A DNA stretch of 64,000 nt from Xanthomonas vasicola (GTDB lineage: Bacteria > Pseudomonadota > Gammaproteobacteria > Xanthomonadales > Xanthomonadaceae), in contig NZ_JSBW02000086.1 in NCBI RefSeq assembly GCF_000772705.2, positions 110,959 through 174,958 on the forward strand, given 5' to 3'. Below the pieces are notes generated by a model. It was not told the origin of the DNA. It was given only the letters and a program-made list of their open reading frames with translations, and did no database searches. A program made the position numbers and the translations under genes. Positions 9,412-21,811 of the stretch are shown in pieces. Position 1 is the first letter of the stretch; each line of letters opens with the position of its first letter.

Positions 9412-12081
9412 TTAGCTATAGGCGTTGCGTGCGTTGGCCAGCAGGGCGCTTAGGCGATCCTGCGGCTCCAGGCGGAACACCGCCACCGCATCAACCAGCT
9501 GTGCGGCCTGATCTTCCATCGAGCGCGCTGCGGCAGTGGCTTCTTCCACCAGCGCGGCATTCTGCTGGGTGGTTTCGTCCATCTGGGTGACGGTCTGATT
9601 GACCTGGGCAATGCCGGCGGCTTGCTCGCGTGAGGCGCTGGTGATCTCGCCCATGATGTCGGTGACACGCTGCACCGATGTCACCACCTGCTGCATGGTG
9701 CTGCCGGCTTCGGAAGCCAATGCAGCGCCGTTACCGATGCGGGTTACCGAGTCTTCGATCAGGTGTTTGATTTCTTTGGCCGCACCGGCAGAGCGCTGTG
9801 CCAACGTGCGCACTTCCGAAGCGACGACAGCAAAGCCGCGGCCCTGTTCGCCGGCACGCGCCGCTTCCACTGCCGCGTTCAAGGCCAGGATATTGGTCTG
9901 GAACGCAATGCCGTCGATGACGCTGATGATCTCGGCAATCTTCTTCGACGAGGCGTCGATATCGGCCATGGTGGTCACCACGCGGTTCACCACATCGCCG
10001 CCCTTTACGGCCACGCCGGCGGCATCCAGCACCAGGCGATTGGCCTGGTCGGCGTTGTCGGCGTTCTGCTTGACGGTGGCGGTGAGCTCTTCCATCGAAG
10101 CAGCGGTTTCTTCCAGCGCAGCCGCTTGTTGTTCGGTGCGACGCGACAGGTCGCCGTTGCCGGTGGCGATTTCGGTGGCGGCGGAATTGATCGTCAGCGA
10201 CGAGTCCTTGATACGGCGCACGATGCCGGCCAACTGATCAGCGGTGGCGTTGGCGTCATCGCGGATGGTGGCGAAAACGCCTTGCAGCTCGCCGTCCATG
10301 CGTGCGGTCAAATCGCCTTGCGACAGCGACGAGAGCAGGGCGGAGATGCGCGACAGACCATCGGCGTTGTTATCCAGCAGCGTGTTGAGCTGCTGGGCCA
10401 GCAGTAACAGAAAGCCATGCTTGCCCCGGAGGTCGATCCGCTCGCTGAGGTCGCCGGCGGCAGCGGCCTGCACCAGGTGTGCAACTTCCTGTTCCACCTG
10501 CACTTCCTGGGTACGGTCGCTCCATTCGACGACATAACCCATGCGCTCGCCGGTGGCGGCCACGACCGGGCTGACCACTTCCTGCACGATGCGGCCGCCG
10601 ATTTCGGTCTGCGCGGTGTGCGTGCTCTTGAGTTGATCCAGCAGGTGCGCCTGCTCGGGATTGCGATGGAACTGGTCGATACGGGTGTCGCTCAGTGCGG
10701 TGGCATCGAAGTTGGGCAGGTCGTGTCGCATCACGTCCTGCATCTCGGAAAGCATGCGCTGCATCGGGCGATTGACGTAAATGATGCGGCGGTCGGCGTC
10801 GGCGATCATCACATTGGTGCTGACGTCGTCCAATGCGGTGCGCACGCGCAGTGCTTCGCTGGCGATCAGGTGGTCGCGTTCCAGGCGTGCGCGCAGGTCG
10901 TCGCGCATGGTGCGCGCGTTGAGCAACAGGCGGCCGAGTTCGTCGTGACGATCGATGTCGATGGGGTTATCCAGGCGGCCGGCAGCCACATCGCCGAGCA
11001 CGCGCTCCACTGCCAGCAGCGGGCGGGTGACCATCTTGCGCGCGGCGATGAACACCACTGCGATGCATAGCGCCAACACCACCAGCGAGAACAGCAGCAT
11101 GCTGCCCATGAGTGCATCCAGCGGGCCGTCGATGGCGCTGCGCGGCTGTGCACCAATCACTGCCCACTGCCACGGCGCGTAGCGCTGTGCTGTGACTTCG
11201 AACGCCTGGCTGGCGCCCTTGGCATCGCGCAGCTGCACGTCGGCGCTGGGCTGCTTGCCGTCCAGCACCGCCTGCAACAGCGCCTGCTGTTCGGCCGGCA
11301 CCAGCGCCGCCAACGTGGCCGGGGTGCCCGGCGGGGCCGCGATCACCTGGCCCTGGTGCTCGCCTGGCGCCATATCGACGATGACGAAATAGCCGTCCTG
11401 GCCCAGCGTGGTGGTGCTGACCTGAGCCTTGAGCGCGGCCAGGCCCTGGGTGTAGTCGCGCCCGACGAACAGCGCACCGATCACCTCGCCGGCGGCATTG
11501 CGCAGCGGCTGGTAATGGGTCATGTACTGCTCGCCGAACAGCTGCGCCTGGCCGGTGAAGGCCTTGCCTTGCGACAGTGCGTCATAGGCCTTGCCCTTGC
11601 GATCGAGCAAGGTGCCGATGACACGTTCGTTCTGCTTGTTGCGCAGCGAGGTGGTGATGCGCACGAAGTCATCGCCGGTGCGGGTGAAGATCGTGGCGAC
11701 GCCGCCGGTTGCCTTGGCAAAGCGGTCCACTGCGTCGAAATTGAGATTCAGCGCCTGCTTGCCGGCGCGCAGCGACGGGGTGTTCTGCTCGCCGATAGTG
11801 ACGGTGCTGCGGCTATCGAGTTCGCGCGTGCCGGTGGGGAGCATGTCGTCGAACACGCTGCCCAGGCGCTGGGTGCCTTCGCTCAGGGTGACGTCGTACA
11901 TCGCCACCGATTGCTGCATCAGCCGGGTGCTGGAGCGCAGCTCGGCCTTGACCTGCGATTCGATATCGCCAGCGGACTGGCGGTAGATGGTCAGGGCCAA
12001 CAGACCCAGCGAAACGGCGATGACCAGCGTGAGCAGTGCAGAGAGCCGCGTACCGACCGAAAGGCGGTTGAAAAAGTGCAT
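9412..12081 (-). CDS. Methyl-accepting chemotaxis protein with large Cache-type sensor and PAS, no C-terminal pentapeptide
   Basis: An 889-residue receptor. TM1 (about 12-32) is followed by a periplasmic region of about 280 residues with Cache-like features ([55 protein letters not shown]..., VGRDYTQGL; then a second lobe ending QWAVIGAQ), TM2, HAMP, a PAS module ([19 protein letters not shown]), and the signalling domain with tip at 721-758. The C-terminus ([11 protein letters not shown]) lacks the xWxxF tail of most neighbours, so adaptation may depend on assistance from tailed receptors. The start [10 protein letters not shown] precedes TM1; the longer frame upstream overlaps the FliA box. 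Confidence 0.92.
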   Translation of the reverse strand: MHFFNRLSVGTRLSALLTLVIAVSLGLLALTIYRQSAGDIESQVKAELRSSTRLMQQSVAMYDVTLSEGTQRLGSVFDDMLPTGTRELDSRSTVTIGEQNTPSLRAGKQALNLNFDAVDRFAKATGGVATIFTRTGDDFVRITTSLRNKQNERVIGTLLDRKGKAYDALSQGKAFTGQAQLFGEQYMTHYQPLRNAAGEVIGALFVGRDYTQGLAALKAQVSTTTLGQDGYFVIVDMAPGEHQGQVIAAPPGTPATLAALVPAEQQALLQAVLDGKQPSADVQLRDAKGASQAFEVTAQRYAPWQWAVIGAQPRSAIDGPLDALMGSMLLFSLVVLALCIAVVFIAARKMVTRPLLAVERVLGDVAAGRLDNPIDIDRHDELGRLLLNARTMRDDLRARLERDHLIASEALRVRTALDDVSTNVMIADADRRIIYVNRPMQRMLSEMQDVMRHDLPNFDATALSDTRIDQFHRNPEQAHLLDQLKSTHTAQTEIGGRIVQEVVSPVVAATGERMGYVVEWSDRTQEVQVEQEVAHLVQAAAAGDLSERIDLRGKHGFLLLLAQQLNTLLDNNADGLSRISALLSSLSQGDLTARMDGELQGVFATIRDDANATADQLAGIVRRIKDSSLTINSAATEIATGNGDLSRRTEQQAAALEETAASMEELTATVKQNADNADQANRLVLDAAGVAVKGGDVVNRVVTTMADIDASSKKIAEIISVIDGIAFQTNILALNAAVEAARAGEQGRGFAVVASEVRTLAQRSAGAAKEIKHLIEDSVTRIGNGAALASEAGSTMQQVVTSVQRVTDIMGEITSASREQAAGIAQVNQTVTQMDETTQQNAALVEEATAAARSMEDQAAQLVDAVAVFRLEPQDRLSALLANARNAYS

Positions 12082-12128
12082 GAGGATCGACCTTGCCCGG
12101 GGGAGGGCGTTACAGATGCGTGAAGTCC

Positions 12129-12155
12129 GTAGCGGCTGGTTGTTCAAAAAATTGA
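12129..12155 (-). promoter_or_regulatory. FliA promoter of the Cache MCP
   Basis: On the minus strand TCAAT-N14-GCCGCTAC, 48 bases upstream of the ATG at 12081. The -10 carries C instead of T/A at its fifth position. Confidence 0.6.
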
Positions 12156-12473
12156 TTTTTCCCGTTGAAATCAGCACAACTGTGCGCGTCCCATTCAGCT
12201 TTCGGTGCTGAAAGCGGTTTCATGGTCTCCGCCGCATGTTGCAAATTGTAAGGTTTGAGTGAAATCAGGGGCGCGGCGGGCTCCGTGCGGCTGGCGAATG
12301 CATGTCTTGCCGCCCTTCCGCGCCGGGGTGTTAGGCAGCCAACACCTCTTCCAAAGCAGCGGCAAGCGGTCTCTAGCCGTTGCTCGGAATCGCACGCGTA
12401 CACGTCGGTTCCTGCGCGTCGTCTGACCTGAGGATTGCTTGCTGCGTTGGTCAGTCATTCTTGGGGAACGGCA

Positions 12474-12511
12474 ATAAAAAAAAGGCCGCTTCCCCAGCAA
12501 GGGAAGCGGCC
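12474..12511 (-). terminator. Intrinsic terminator of the MCP at 12705
   Basis: A perfect 11-bp GC-rich stem (12484-12494 with 12501-12511), 6-base loop, followed on the minus strand by a run of eight T then ATT. It is about 190 bases past the MCP stop. The rest of the 12156-12704 gap shows no gene. Confidence 0.9.
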
Positions 12512-12704
12512 CGTAAGATCTGCGGAGCGCGGATCAAAGGCTCTCGAATCGTTCTGTGTTGCTGACAACGGTGTTGCGTGGAACGCATATCGGCAGCTGC
12601 GACTGCCTGGGGAAATGGGTACGGTGGAGGATGCGACTGCAAGCAGTCGACTGTTCTGTGCCGGTCGCCGACTGCCGGCGACCGGTGGTGCGCAGTGGAG
12701 TCGC

Positions 12705-14957
12705 TTAAAACTCCTGCCAATTTCCAGCGTCAACGGTCGACGTGGACGCGCTTGCCACAACGCGGCGTGGTGTTGCCGCGGCACGTGCAGCGGGGCGTGT
12801 TGCCGGCCGCTGGTTGCCAGCTGCACTGGCGATCGCCGACAACTTGCGTGCCACTGGCGCGTTCGCATCGACCTTGAACACCGCAGCCGCTTCGGTGAGT
12901 TGCTGCGCCTGTTCTTCCATTGCGCGCGCAGCGGCGGTGGCTTCTTCTACCAGCGCAGCATTCTGCTGGGTGGCCTCATCCATCTGGGTAACGGTGAGAT
13001 TGACCTGCTCGATGCCGGCCGATTGCTCCTGCGACGCAGCGGAAATCTCGCCCATGATGTCGGTCACGCGCTGCACCGAAGACACGATTTCGGCCATGGT
13101 GCGGCCGGCCTGGTCCACCAGCTGCGAGCCATCGGTCACGCGCTGCACCGAATCACCGATCAGGTCCTTGATCTCCTTGGCGGCAGCGGACGAACGCTGC
13201 GCCAGCGTGCGCACTTCGCTGGCCACGACGGCAAAGCCACGACCTTGCTCCCCGGCACGCGCCGCTTCCACTGCGGCATTCAATGCCAGGATATTGGTCT
13301 GGAACGCGATGCCGTCGATGACGCTGATGATGTCGGCAATCTTCTTCGACGAAGCCTGGATGCCGGCCATGGTGTCGACGACCTTGCCGACCACTTCGCC
13401 GCCTTGCGAGGCCACGCTGGCGGCGCCGATCGCGAGTTGGTTAGCCTGGCGTGCGCCTTCTGCATTCTGCTTGACGGTGGAGGTGAGCTCTTCCATTGAA
13501 GCCGCGGTTTCTTCCAGATTGGCAGCCTGCTGCTCGGTACGTTGCGATAGGTCGTTATTGCCTGCAGCGATCTCGCTGGCGGCCGAATTGATCGACACTG
13601 CCGAAGTCTGGATGTGCCCAACAATGCCGGCTAATTGCGTAACCGTGGCATTGGCGTCGTCACGCATTTGTGCGAACACGCCCTGGAACTCGCCGTCCAT
13701 GCGTGCGGTCAGATCGCCCGCGGCAATCGCCTGCAACATGCCCGACAGCGCTTGCAGGCTGCCATCGGCGGTTGCCATCAGTTGATTGAGGCTGTCGACC
13801 ATGATGCGGAAGTCGTACTGGAACTGCGCTGCATCGCCACGTGCACTGAAGTCGCCAGCCGCAGCGGCTTGCGCCAGCTGTTTGATCTGCTGATTCATCG
13901 CTGCCAGGTTGTGTTTGACCTGCGTCATGGTCTCGGTCAGTTTGGCTTGTTCGCCGGGCAGGGCGTCCATGTCGTCGCTAAGGTCGCCGATCGCGTAGCG
14001 GCCCATGATCTGCGCCAGGCGTGCGGTCACCTGGATATGGCTGTCGACCAGCGCATTGTTGTCGCCGGCCATGCGGCCGTAATCACCCGGGAATGCACCG
14101 GCATTCATGCGGAAGCTCACCTGGCCGGCATCGTGGCGCTTGGCCATGTCCAGCTGTGCGGTAATCAGGTTACGCACCTGCGACTGCATCTTGTCCATGG
14201 CCTGCAACAGGCGGCCGGTTTCGTCGCTGGCATCGCTGTGCACGGCGTTGTCGAGCTTGCCCTCGGCAATCGCCTCAGCAGCCTGGGTCGCGCGGCTCAG
14301 CGGGCGCGTGAGGCTGCGGGTGATCAGCAAGCCCAGGGTGCCGCTCAGCAGCACCACCAGCAGCGAACCGCCGACCAGCAACTTGCGCGAATCGGCCATC
14401 GATTGCAGCGCTACATCTGCCGCTTCGGAGGCGAGCTTGTCCTGAAGGGTGATGTTCTCGCCGATCTTGTCCTGCCATTTCTTCAGTGCGGGCGCGGCCT
14501 CGGTAAGCAGCAGCGGCAGCGCCTGGTCGCTGTGGCCGGACATCACCAGCTCGGTGATCTTGTTGTTCATTTCACGCACTTTCGGCGTGAGGCTGTCGAT
14601 CTCCGCGCGGATGCCGTCGCCCTGTGGCACAGACGGCATCGCATACAGCGCATCGTGCGCTTTGGTGTAGTCGGCGCGTGCCTGCTTGATGGATGCGATA
14701 AATTTCAGATTGTCTTCGCTGCTGGTCGGCAACACGACATTGCGTAGCTCTGCAGCGATGACGTAATTGGCATTCATCATGTCGTTGGAAAGGCGGATCT
14801 TGGTCATGTTGTCGTGCACCAAGTCATCCACCAGATCCTGTGCGGAGTTCAGGCCGCGGTAGCCGATAAAGGCGATGAAACCGGAGAGCAGGATCAACAC
14901 GGTGAAGGCGGCAGCCAGACGCGGCCCCACATTGAAACGCAGTAAAAGAGAAGTCAT
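12705..14957 (-). CDS. Methyl-accepting chemotaxis protein, 4HB sensor, NWQEF tail
   Basis: A 750-residue receptor. TM1 is at about 13-33, a 4HB periplasmic sensor contains the ELRNVVLPT motif shared with three other receptors of this array, and TM2 is at about 190-212. A HAMP domain and additional HAMP-like segments ([16 protein letters not shown]..., [11 protein letters not shown]..., [13 protein letters not shown]) lead to the signalling domain with tip at 546-583. The tail is a long Ala/Pro/Arg-rich tether of about 50 residues ending NWQEF. The start [11 protein letters not shown] was chosen because TM1 follows directly; the longer frame runs through the FliA promoter region. Confidence 0.93.
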   Translation of the reverse strand: MTSLLLRFNVGPRLAAAFTVLILLSGFIAFIGYRGLNSAQDLVDDLVHDNMTKIRLSNDMMNANYVIAAELRNVVLPTSSEDNLKFIASIKQARADYTKAHDALYAMPSVPQGDGIRAEIDSLTPKVREMNNKITELVMSGHSDQALPLLLTEAAPALKKWQDKIGENITLQDKLASEAADVALQSMADSRKLLVGGSLLVVLLSGTLGLLITRSLTRPLSRATQAAEAIAEGKLDNAVHSDASDETGRLLQAMDKMQSQVRNLITAQLDMAKRHDAGQVSFRMNAGAFPGDYGRMAGDNNALVDSHIQVTARLAQIMGRYAIGDLSDDMDALPGEQAKLTETMTQVKHNLAAMNQQIKQLAQAAAAGDFSARGDAAQFQYDFRIMVDSLNQLMATADGSLQALSGMLQAIAAGDLTARMDGEFQGVFAQMRDDANATVTQLAGIVGHIQTSAVSINSAASEIAAGNNDLSQRTEQQAANLEETAASMEELTSTVKQNAEGARQANQLAIGAASVASQGGEVVGKVVDTMAGIQASSKKIADIISVIDGIAFQTNILALNAAVEAARAGEQGRGFAVVASEVRTLAQRSSAAAKEIKDLIGDSVQRVTDGSQLVDQAGRTMAEIVSSVQRVTDIMGEISAASQEQSAGIEQVNLTVTQMDEATQQNAALVEEATAAARAMEEQAQQLTEAAAVFKVDANAPVARKLSAIASAAGNQRPATRPAARAAATPRRVVASASTSTVDAGNWQEF

Positions 14958-15048
14958 GGAATCGCTCGGCTCAAGAGGGTGGGAGGCGGTTACGTCGACA
15001 GGCCAGCAAGGCGCGCCGCGCTCGCATCTGTTTGTCATCACGCCACTA

Positions 15049-15075
15049 GTAACGGCGTGGCCTGCAGTCAATTGA
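15049..15075 (-). promoter_or_regulatory. FliA promoter of the MCP at 12705-14957
   Basis: On the minus strand TCAAT-N14-GCCGTTAC, 92 bases upstream of the ATG. The remaining 15076-15362 bases show no gene. Confidence 0.7.
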
Positions 15076-15362
15076 GCGGGCTAGGCGAGTTGGTAAAGCG
15101 GGTTCTCAGGCAAGTGATGGGCGCGTGCGGGTAACCACGGCGGCATTCCGACACTAGGCAAATTTATGCATTTCATCCGTTGAAAAATGCTGTTTTCAGC
15201 AAATTCACCTGATGGCAAAAATCAGGCGCGGAATTGCTACTCACATGCTCTGCACACGTCACACGCCTCTACTGAGCACCTGAGCGACATTCGCATCGCC
15301 ACGGCAGCCGTTTGCGGCGGACTGTCGTGGGATGCTGCCTTCGCAATCAGGCTCCTAGGCGA

Positions 15363-17624
15363 TCAGAACTCCTGCCAATTGCCAGAATCTGCATTCGATG
15401 CGGCGCTGCTCATAACACTGTGACGTGGCGCTGCGGCCGCTGGAGTGACGCGTGCAGCCGGGCGCGGTGCGAAGCGGGCATTGGCCGGTGCGCTGGCAAT
15501 GGCCGACAACTGACGTGCCACCGGTGCAGGCGCAGCCACCTTGAACACCGCTACCGCTTCGGTCAGCTGCTGCGCCTGTTCTTCCATTGCACGTGCCGCG
15601 GCAGTGGCTTCTTCCACCAAGGCGGCGTTTTGCTGGGTGGCTTCGTCCATCTGGGTGACGGTCTGGTTGACCTGTTCGATACCCGCGTACTGCTCCTGCG
15701 AGGCGGACGAAATCTCGCCCATGATGTTGGTCACGCGCTGCACGCTGGCCACGATGTCGGCCATGGTGGTGCCGGCCTGATCGACCAGCGTTGCACCTTG
15801 GGTAACCCGTTCGACCGAGTCATCGATGAGGTGCTTGATCTCTTTGGCGGCACCGGCCGAACGCTGCGCCAGCGTGCGCACTTCAGAAGCCACCACCGCA
15901 AAACCACGGCCTTGTTCGCCAGCACGCGCTGCCTCCACCGCGGCGTTCAAGGCCAGGATATTGGTCTGGAACGCGATGCCGTCGATGACGCTGATGATCT
16001 CGGCAATCTTCTTGGACGAGCCCTGGATGTCGGACATGGTGGTGACCACCTTGGCCACCACATCGCCACCTTGCGAAGCGACTGCAGCGGCGCCAATGGC
16101 GAGCTGGTTGGCCTGGTTAGCGTGTTCGGCATTCTGCTTGACGGTGGAGGTGAGCTCTTCCATCGAGGCCGCGGTTTCTTCCAGATTAGCGGCCTGCTGC
16201 TCGGTGCGCTGCGACAGATCCTGGTTGCCGGAGGCGATTTCGCCCGACGCCAGACCAATCGCATCGGCTGCGACCTGGATGCGGCCGACGATGCTGGCCA
16301 GTTGTTCGGCGGTGGCATTGGCGTCGTCGCGCATCTGCGCAAACACGCCCTGGTACTCGCCGCTCATGCGTGCAGTGAGGTCGCCGGCGGCGATCGACTG
16401 CAGCAGGCTGGAGAGCGACTGCAAATTGCCATCGGCGGTGGCCATCAAGGTGTTGAGGCTTTCCACCATGATGCGGAAATCGAACTGGAACTGCTCGGCA
16501 TTGCCGCGCGCGGTGAAATCACCATTGGCCGCAGCCTGCGCCAGCTGCTTGATCTCGGTATTCATCGTGCCCAGGTTGTGCTTGACCTGATTCATCGCCG
16601 CGGTGATGGCGGCTTTTTCGCCGGGCAGTTGCGGCATGTCTTCAGACAGGTCGCCGATTGCGTAACGCTCGATCAGGTGGATGGTCTGCATCTTGACCTT
16701 GATGTGCGCGGACACCAGCTCGTTGGTGTCATTGGCCATGCGGCCGAAGTCGCCTGGGAATGCGGCGGCGTCCATACGGAAGCTGATGTGGCCTTCTTCA
16801 TGGCGCTTGGCCATGCCCAGCTGTGCGGAAATCAGGTTGCGCAGCTGGCCCTGCATGCCGTCCATGGCGTGCAACAGCCGGCCGGTTTCGTCGTTGGACT
16901 GCGCGCTGACGTCGTTGTCCAACTTGCCCTGGGCAATGGCTTCGGCAGCGCGGGTGGCACGCGTCAGCGGAACGACCAGGCTGCGGGTGATCAACCATGC
17001 GAGCACGCAGCTGATCAGCACCACTGCCAGGCCGCCGCCGATCAACATCGCGCGGCCGCGGGCCATCGCCGTGGTGGCCTGCGCATTGGCTTCCTGGGCA
17101 CGCTGGCGCTGCAGCTCCGAATACTCCAGCAGCGCGTCCTGCCATGCCTGCGTGGCCGGTGCAGCACGCTGCAACAGCAAGGGCATCGCTTCGTTGGTCC
17201 TGCCGGAAAGATCCAGGTCGATCACCTGCTGGTTGAGCGCGCGGGCGGCCTGGTTGTTGGCATCGATCTTGGCACGTAGCGCCTGGGCCACAGGTGTTGC
17301 CGAGAAGGTGTAGAGCTTGTCGTGTGCTTGCTTGTAGATGCGGCGCTGCTCTTCGATGATCGACACGAAGTGTTGATTTTCGTCGTCTGGCGTCGGCAGC
17401 ACGACGTTGCGCAGCTGCACGGCAATCACCGACACCGCGTTGTTCATTTCCTGCAGACGCTGGACGATGACCATGTTGCGGTTGGTGAGCGTGTCCAGGG
17501 TCTGGCGCGCTTGCGCCAGCGTGTACAGCCCAGCGACGACCAGGGCGCAAGACAGCAGGATCAGCGTGCCGAAGGCGAAGCCCAGGCGCTTGCCGACGTT
17601 GTAGCGTTGAAGAAAAGCAATCAT
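15363..17624 (-). CDS. Methyl-accepting chemotaxis protein, 4HB sensor, NWQEF tail
   Basis: A 753-residue receptor: TM1 about 14-34, periplasmic 4HB sensor 35-192 (QLRNVVLPT at about 70-78), TM2 193-213, HAMP about 214-266, three HAMP-like repeats between 270 and 430, signalling domain 430-690 with methylation helices ([18 protein letters not shown]) and tip at 546-583, flexible tether 695-748, pentapeptide NWQEF at 749-753. The first residues [14 protein letters not shown] are close to those of the MCPs at 18910 and 24498, marking them as paralogues. The region 17625-18199 upstream holds only a FliA box. Confidence 0.94.
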   Translation of the reverse strand: MIAFLQRYNVGKRLGFAFGTLILLSCALVVAGLYTLAQARQTLDTLTNRNMVIVQRLQEMNNAVSVIAVQLRNVVLPTPDDENQHFVSIIEEQRRIYKQAHDKLYTFSATPVAQALRAKIDANNQAARALNQQVIDLDLSGRTNEAMPLLLQRAAPATQAWQDALLEYSELQRQRAQEANAQATTAMARGRAMLIGGGLAVVLISCVLAWLITRSLVVPLTRATRAAEAIAQGKLDNDVSAQSNDETGRLLHAMDGMQGQLRNLISAQLGMAKRHEEGHISFRMDAAAFPGDFGRMANDTNELVSAHIKVKMQTIHLIERYAIGDLSEDMPQLPGEKAAITAAMNQVKHNLGTMNTEIKQLAQAAANGDFTARGNAEQFQFDFRIMVESLNTLMATADGNLQSLSSLLQSIAAGDLTARMSGEYQGVFAQMRDDANATAEQLASIVGRIQVAADAIGLASGEIASGNQDLSQRTEQQAANLEETAASMEELTSTVKQNAEHANQANQLAIGAAAVASQGGDVVAKVVTTMSDIQGSSKKIAEIISVIDGIAFQTNILALNAAVEAARAGEQGRGFAVVASEVRTLAQRSAGAAKEIKHLIDDSVERVTQGATLVDQAGTTMADIVASVQRVTNIMGEISSASQEQYAGIEQVNQTVTQMDEATQQNAALVEEATAAARAMEEQAQQLTEAVAVFKVAAPAPVARQLSAIASAPANARFAPRPAARVTPAAAAPRHSVMSSAASNADSGNWQEF

Positions 17625-17796
17625 GGTTGGATCTCGAGAGCGATGGGCAGGAAAGGGGCAGTGCGCTGGGCGGGAAGGCGTACTGGGTACGCTGGTGGCG
17701 CCGATGCGGGCCTGCGTCGAACCGATCCATCGCGCGTTGCGACATCAGACGTCGAAACACCTTCGATTGCAGGGCAGGTACGCATGCGTGGAATTG

Positions 17797-17823
17797 GTAA
17801 CGGCAGCAAGCATTGCTGCTGAA
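17797..17823 (-). promoter_or_regulatory. FliA promoter of the MCP at 15363-17624
   Basis: On the minus strand TTCAG-N14-GCCGTTAC, about 170 bases upstream of the ATG. Nothing else is seen in 17824-18199. Confidence 0.6.
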
Positions 17824-18199
17824 CTCGCTAGTTGGTAAGCGTATGGGCAGACTTCACCAAGGTGAGGGCGGCGTGCACAACTGCCTGAAAACCCTGTCAA
17901 ACCGGCACCGCGGTGGTTTCCGTTTTCTGCGCTTTCACTTCTTGCTCACGCGCCCTTGGAAAGCGCGGGGGCATCGGAGACTGTGTCCGCTTGGCGGTCC
18001 GTGCCAGAGCGCAGCGCCTGTCTAGCGCCTGCGCGCTTGCAGAAGAGGGCTGCGCATTGCACCGGGCCAAACGCGTGCATTCGCGTGATGTGCCGTGGTT
18101 GCGCTCTTGCCCAACGGACGAAGGTAGCGGTCACTTCACCAGCGAGGCAGGCATGCGCCCACACGGCGGCCCGATGCGTACAAGCCGGCACGCGTTGCC

Positions 18200-18790
18200 T
18201 TAGGCCGCGGGACCCAGGCGGCTGTGTGCAGGCGAGGCCTGCAACTGAAACACAGAGACCGCATCGCGCAATTGCTGCGCCTGTTCTTCCATCGAACGGG
18301 CAGCCGCAGTGGCTTCTTCTACCAGCGCGGCATTCTGCTGGGTGGCTTGATCTATCTGCGCGATGGTCTGGCCAACCTGCTCGATGCTTTGCGACTGCTG
18401 CTGCGAGGCCTCGCTGATCTCATGCATGCTGGTGGTGACGTTCTGCACCGAATCGACGATCTCCTGCATGGTGCGACCGGCCTGGCCCACCAATTGGTTG
18501 CCGTGTTCGACCCGGCTGACCGAATCTTCGATCAGCCGCTTGATCTCTTTCGCCGCACCGGCCGAACGCTGTGCCAGCGTGCGTACTTCACTGCCACGAC
18601 GGCAAACCCCCGACCTTGCTCACCGGCACGTGCGGCTTCCACGGCGGCGTTCAAGGCCAGGATATTGGTCTGGAAGGCGATGCCGTCGATGACGCTGATG
18701 ATGTCGGTGATCTTCTTGAACGCCGCCTGGATGCCGACCATGGTGCCCACGACCTCACCGACTACCGCACACCGCCTTGCGAGGCGTGGA
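18200..18790 (-). pseudogene. MCP relic: C-terminal signalling half, frameshifted and 5'-truncated
   Basis: The minus strand encodes the end of an MCP signalling domain: [39 protein letters not shown]...FAVVA up to about 18593, then, after loss of one G relative to the paralogues (SEVRTL would follow), the frame changes and continues as a normal end, QAGRTMQEIVDSVQNVTTS...EEQAQQL...VFQLQ. The homology stops near 18790, so the sensor, membrane segments, HAMP and first methylation helix are missing. The tail has no pentapeptide. It is a dead copy left by recombination inside the array. Confidence 0.88.
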
Positions 18791-18855
18791 TGAGGTGGTC
18801 ATCGGTACTTCTGATGGAGATAAGCAAGCTAATGGCTGACGCCTCAAATGCCTTT

Positions 18856-18883
18856 AGCTGGTCGGCATGGCTGCCGACCAGCT
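18856..18883 (-). terminator. Hairpin after the MCP at 18910
   Basis: A perfect 12-bp stem (18856-18867 with 18872-18883) with a 4-base loop lies 27 bases past the MCP stop. There is no T run. Confidence 0.55.
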
Positions 18884-18909
18884 CGGTTCAGTCAGTGCTG
18901 TTGATCAGT

Positions 18910-21156
18910 TCAGAACTCCTGCCAACTGCTGTCGTTGCTGGGCGCAGCGACCACGACGCGCGGCTTGGCGGCCGGAGCACGGACGGCCGCGACGACGGTG
19001 GCTTTCAGCGCGGAAACTGCCACCCGTGGCGCCGCCGCACGCGATACCGGGGCGGCGCTGTTGCTATCGGTCTTGAAGACCGCCACGGCTTCGGTCAATC
19101 CGATGGCCTGTTCTTCCAGTGCGCGTGCGGCAGCCGTGGCTTCTTCCACCAGTGCGGCATTCTGCTGGGTGGTTTCGTCCATCTGGGTCACGGTCTGGTT
19201 GACCTGTTCGATGCCCGACGACTGCTCCTGCGACGCCGCAGAGATCTCGCCCATGATGTCGGTGACGCGCTGCACGCTGGAGACAATCTCGGCCATGGTG
19301 GTGCCGGCGCTGTGCACCAGCAGCGAGCCTTCGGCCACGCGTTGCACCGAGTCGTCGATCAGGTCCTTGATCTCCTTGGCCGCACCGGCCGAGCGCTGCG
19401 CCAGGGTGCGCACTTCCGAGGCCACCACGGCGAAGCCGCGGCCTTGTTCGCCCGCACGTGCGGCTTCCACTGCGGCATTCAAGGCCAGGATATTGGTCTG
19501 GAAGGAGATGCCATCGATGACGGAGATGATGTCGGCGATCTTCTTGGACGAGGCTTCGATTCCGCTCATGGTGTCGACCACCTTGCTGGCGATCTCGCCG
19601 CCCTGCGAGGCCACACTGGCTGCGCCGATGGCGAGCTGGTTGGCCTGGCGTGCGCTTTCGGCATTCTGCTTGACCGTGGAGGTGAGCTCTTCCATCGAGG
19701 CGGCAGTTTCTTCGAGATTGGCAGCTTGTTGCTCTGTGCGCTGCGACAGATCCTGGTTGCCGGCAGCGATCTCGCCAGTGGCTGCGCTGATGTTGCTCGC
19801 TACGCTCTGGATCCGCGCAACGATGCGCGTGAGCTGTTCGGTGGTGGCGTTTGCGTCGTCGCGCATTGTGGCGAACACACCGTGGAAATTGCCGCTCATG
19901 CGTGCGGTGAGATCGCCAGCGGCGATCGACTGCAACAGCGCCGACAACTTGCTCAGGCTGGTGTCGCTGACTTCCATCATCGCGTTAAGGTCCTGCACCA
20001 TGCGCAGGAAATCGTGCTCGAACCGCTGCGCATCGCCACGTGCGCTGAAGTCGCCGGCCGCGGCCGCGCTGGCCAGCCGTTTGATCTCGGTATTGATCGC
20101 CAGCAGGCTGGCCTTGGCCGCATCCATCGATTGGTGCAGCACTGCGCGGCTACCCGGCAGGCGTCGTGCATCGCGGCGCAGATCGCCGTGGGCGTATTCG
20201 TTGAGCACGGCGATCGCATCGACGATGGCGTCCAAGTGCTCGAACATCATGGTGTTGATGCCCTTGCTCAGATCGCCGTAGACGCCGGGGAAGTCCTGCG
20301 GCATGCGGTGCGCCATATCCTTGTCGGCGTGCAGCTCGATCATCAGTGTGGTTTCGCTGGAAAAACGCTGCAACTGCGCCTGCATCTTGGCCATGGCGCT
20401 GAGCAACCGGCCTGGCTCGTCGGTTGCGGTGGTGTGCACGTCGCTGTCCAGGCGGCCCTCGGCAATGGCCTCGGCGGCACGGGTGGCGCGGTTCAAGGGC
20501 TGGGTCAGGCTGCGAGTGATCAGCCAGGCCAGCAGGCTGCTGACCAAAATCACCGCAATGCCGCCGGCGATCAGCAACGCCCGGCCATGATCCATCGCGG
20601 TATTGGCGTCCGCATAGGCAGTTGCGCCACGTGTGCGCTGGCGCATGGCGTACGCATCGAGTGCGGCCTGCCATTGTTTGTTCGCCGGTACCGCCTCCCG
20701 CATCAACACCTTGAGCGCCTCATCGGGCTTGTAGTTCATGCCCAGGTCCAGCACCTGCTGATTAGCAACACGCGCTTTTTCACGCGCAAGATCAAGCTGC
20801 CGACGCATCTGCTCACCGGCGGCGTTGGCCGGCGGGCGTGCGTAGAGCTTGTCGTGGTTCTGGTTGTAGTGCTGCTGCTGTTCCTCGATCACCTTGGCGA
20901 AACCGACGTTTTCTTCCTGCGTGGTCGGCAGGACGATATTGCGCAGGTTGATCGCGATGGCCGAGCTGGCGCTGCGCATCTCGCTGACATATTCGAGGAT
21001 GGTCATGTTGCGCTTGACGATCGAGTCTAGCTGCTCGCGCGCTTGCGCCAAGGTCATCAAGCCAGCGACCACCAGGCCACAGGACAGCAGGATCAGGAAG
21101 CCGAACGCGGCCAAAAGGCGGGTGCCGACGTTATAGCGTTGGAGAAAACCGATCAT
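18910..21156 (-). CDS. Methyl-accepting chemotaxis protein, 4HB sensor, SWQEF tail
   Basis: A 748-residue receptor with TM1 about 14-34, 4HB sensor (NLRNIVLPT motif), TM2 about 193-213, HAMP, extra HAMP-like repeats and the signalling tip at 546-583. The tip reads [13 protein letters not shown], with S instead of the A in all other copies here. Between HAMP and the signalling domain it carries the block [27 protein letters not shown], shared only with the MCP at 27267, so these two form a subtype. It ends in an Ala/Val-rich tether and SWQEF. Confidence 0.93.
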   Translation of the reverse strand: MIGFLQRYNVGTRLLAAFGFLILLSCGLVVAGLMTLAQAREQLDSIVKRNMTILEYVSEMRSASSAIAINLRNIVLPTTQEENVGFAKVIEEQQQHYNQNHDKLYARPPANAAGEQMRRQLDLAREKARVANQQVLDLGMNYKPDEALKVLMREAVPANKQWQAALDAYAMRQRTRGATAYADANTAMDHGRALLIAGGIAVILVSSLLAWLITRSLTQPLNRATRAAEAIAEGRLDSDVHTTATDEPGRLLSAMAKMQAQLQRFSSETTLMIELHADKDMAHRMPQDFPGVYGDLSKGINTMMFEHLDAIVDAIAVLNEYAHGDLRRDARRLPGSRAVLHQSMDAAKASLLAINTEIKRLASAAAAGDFSARGDAQRFEHDFLRMVQDLNAMMEVSDTSLSKLSALLQSIAAGDLTARMSGNFHGVFATMRDDANATTEQLTRIVARIQSVASNISAATGEIAAGNQDLSQRTEQQAANLEETAASMEELTSTVKQNAESARQANQLAIGAASVASQGGEIASKVVDTMSGIEASSKKIADIISVIDGISFQTNILALNAAVEAARAGEQGRGFAVVASEVRTLAQRSAGAAKEIKDLIDDSVQRVAEGSLLVHSAGTTMAEIVSSVQRVTDIMGEISAASQEQSSGIEQVNQTVTQMDETTQQNAALVEEATAAARALEEQAIGLTEAVAVFKTDSNSAAPVSRAAAPRVAVSALKATVVAAVRAPAAKPRVVVAAPSNDSSWQEF

Positions 21157-21315
21157 GAAAAATACCTGCCAGGAAGGGGGGATAAGGAGACGGTCCGGTG
21201 TAATGGCGGAGCCTTGCGATCACGGTCGGCATCCGTTGCAATCCAGGGACGGGCCCCACGATGCCCATCGCTGGCGCTGGTCGCGAGCGTCGGCTCCATC
21301 CTGATTGCAGGGCTG

Positions 21316-21342
21316 GTAACGGCGGCCCCGTCCTATACTTGA
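21316..21342 (-). promoter_or_regulatory. FliA promoter of the MCP at 18910-21156
   Basis: On the minus strand TCAAG-N14-GCCGTTAC, 160 bases upstream of the ATG. The rest of 21157-21811 holds only this box and the hairpin at 21771-21800. Confidence 0.7.
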
Positions 21343-21770
21343 GTTTGCTATTTTGCTTTTGTTATAGTTGGTATCTTTCACGGAAGAAGCGAACGACTCT
21401 CGACGATGCATGCCAAGCGGTGTGGTGCTGCCTATGACCATGAAGCGGCGTGTGCAGGGAAGGGCGCTTGGCGCGCTTGTCGGTATAGGGTTGAAGCACT
21501 GCTTTGCTGCCGGCGCTCCAGGTACGTGTCGGTAAGTGATTGAGCGGAAAGGGATGGGTTAGCTGATGAGCGCTAGCTGCATCGGCAGGCGGCCCGGTTC
21601 TGCGGCGGCTGGTCAACGCCAGCCAGGTTGCGACCGGCATGCGGCGCATTGCCGGTTGGGGGATCAATGCAAAGCGGGCTCGATCAAACGTCTGCAGAGT
21701 GCATACGCTTGATCGGGCCCTGCGGCGTTGCAAAACACTGTTGTCTGCGTAGCTGATGCGTGGCGCAGTT

Positions 21771-21800
21771 GGCATCGGTAGGTCTTTACACACCGATGCC
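21771..21800 (-). terminator. Hairpin after the MCP at 21812
   Basis: A 9-bp stem (21771-21779 with 21792-21800) lies 11 bases past the MCP stop; no T run follows. Confidence 0.4.
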
Positions 21801-21811
21801 GATCTTGCCCG

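Noticed and set aside
15190..15245. Possible sigma-54 promoter upstream of the MCP at 12705
   Set aside because: TGGCA and TTGC elements have the wrong spacing and strand; the FliA box at 15049-15075 explains transcription better.
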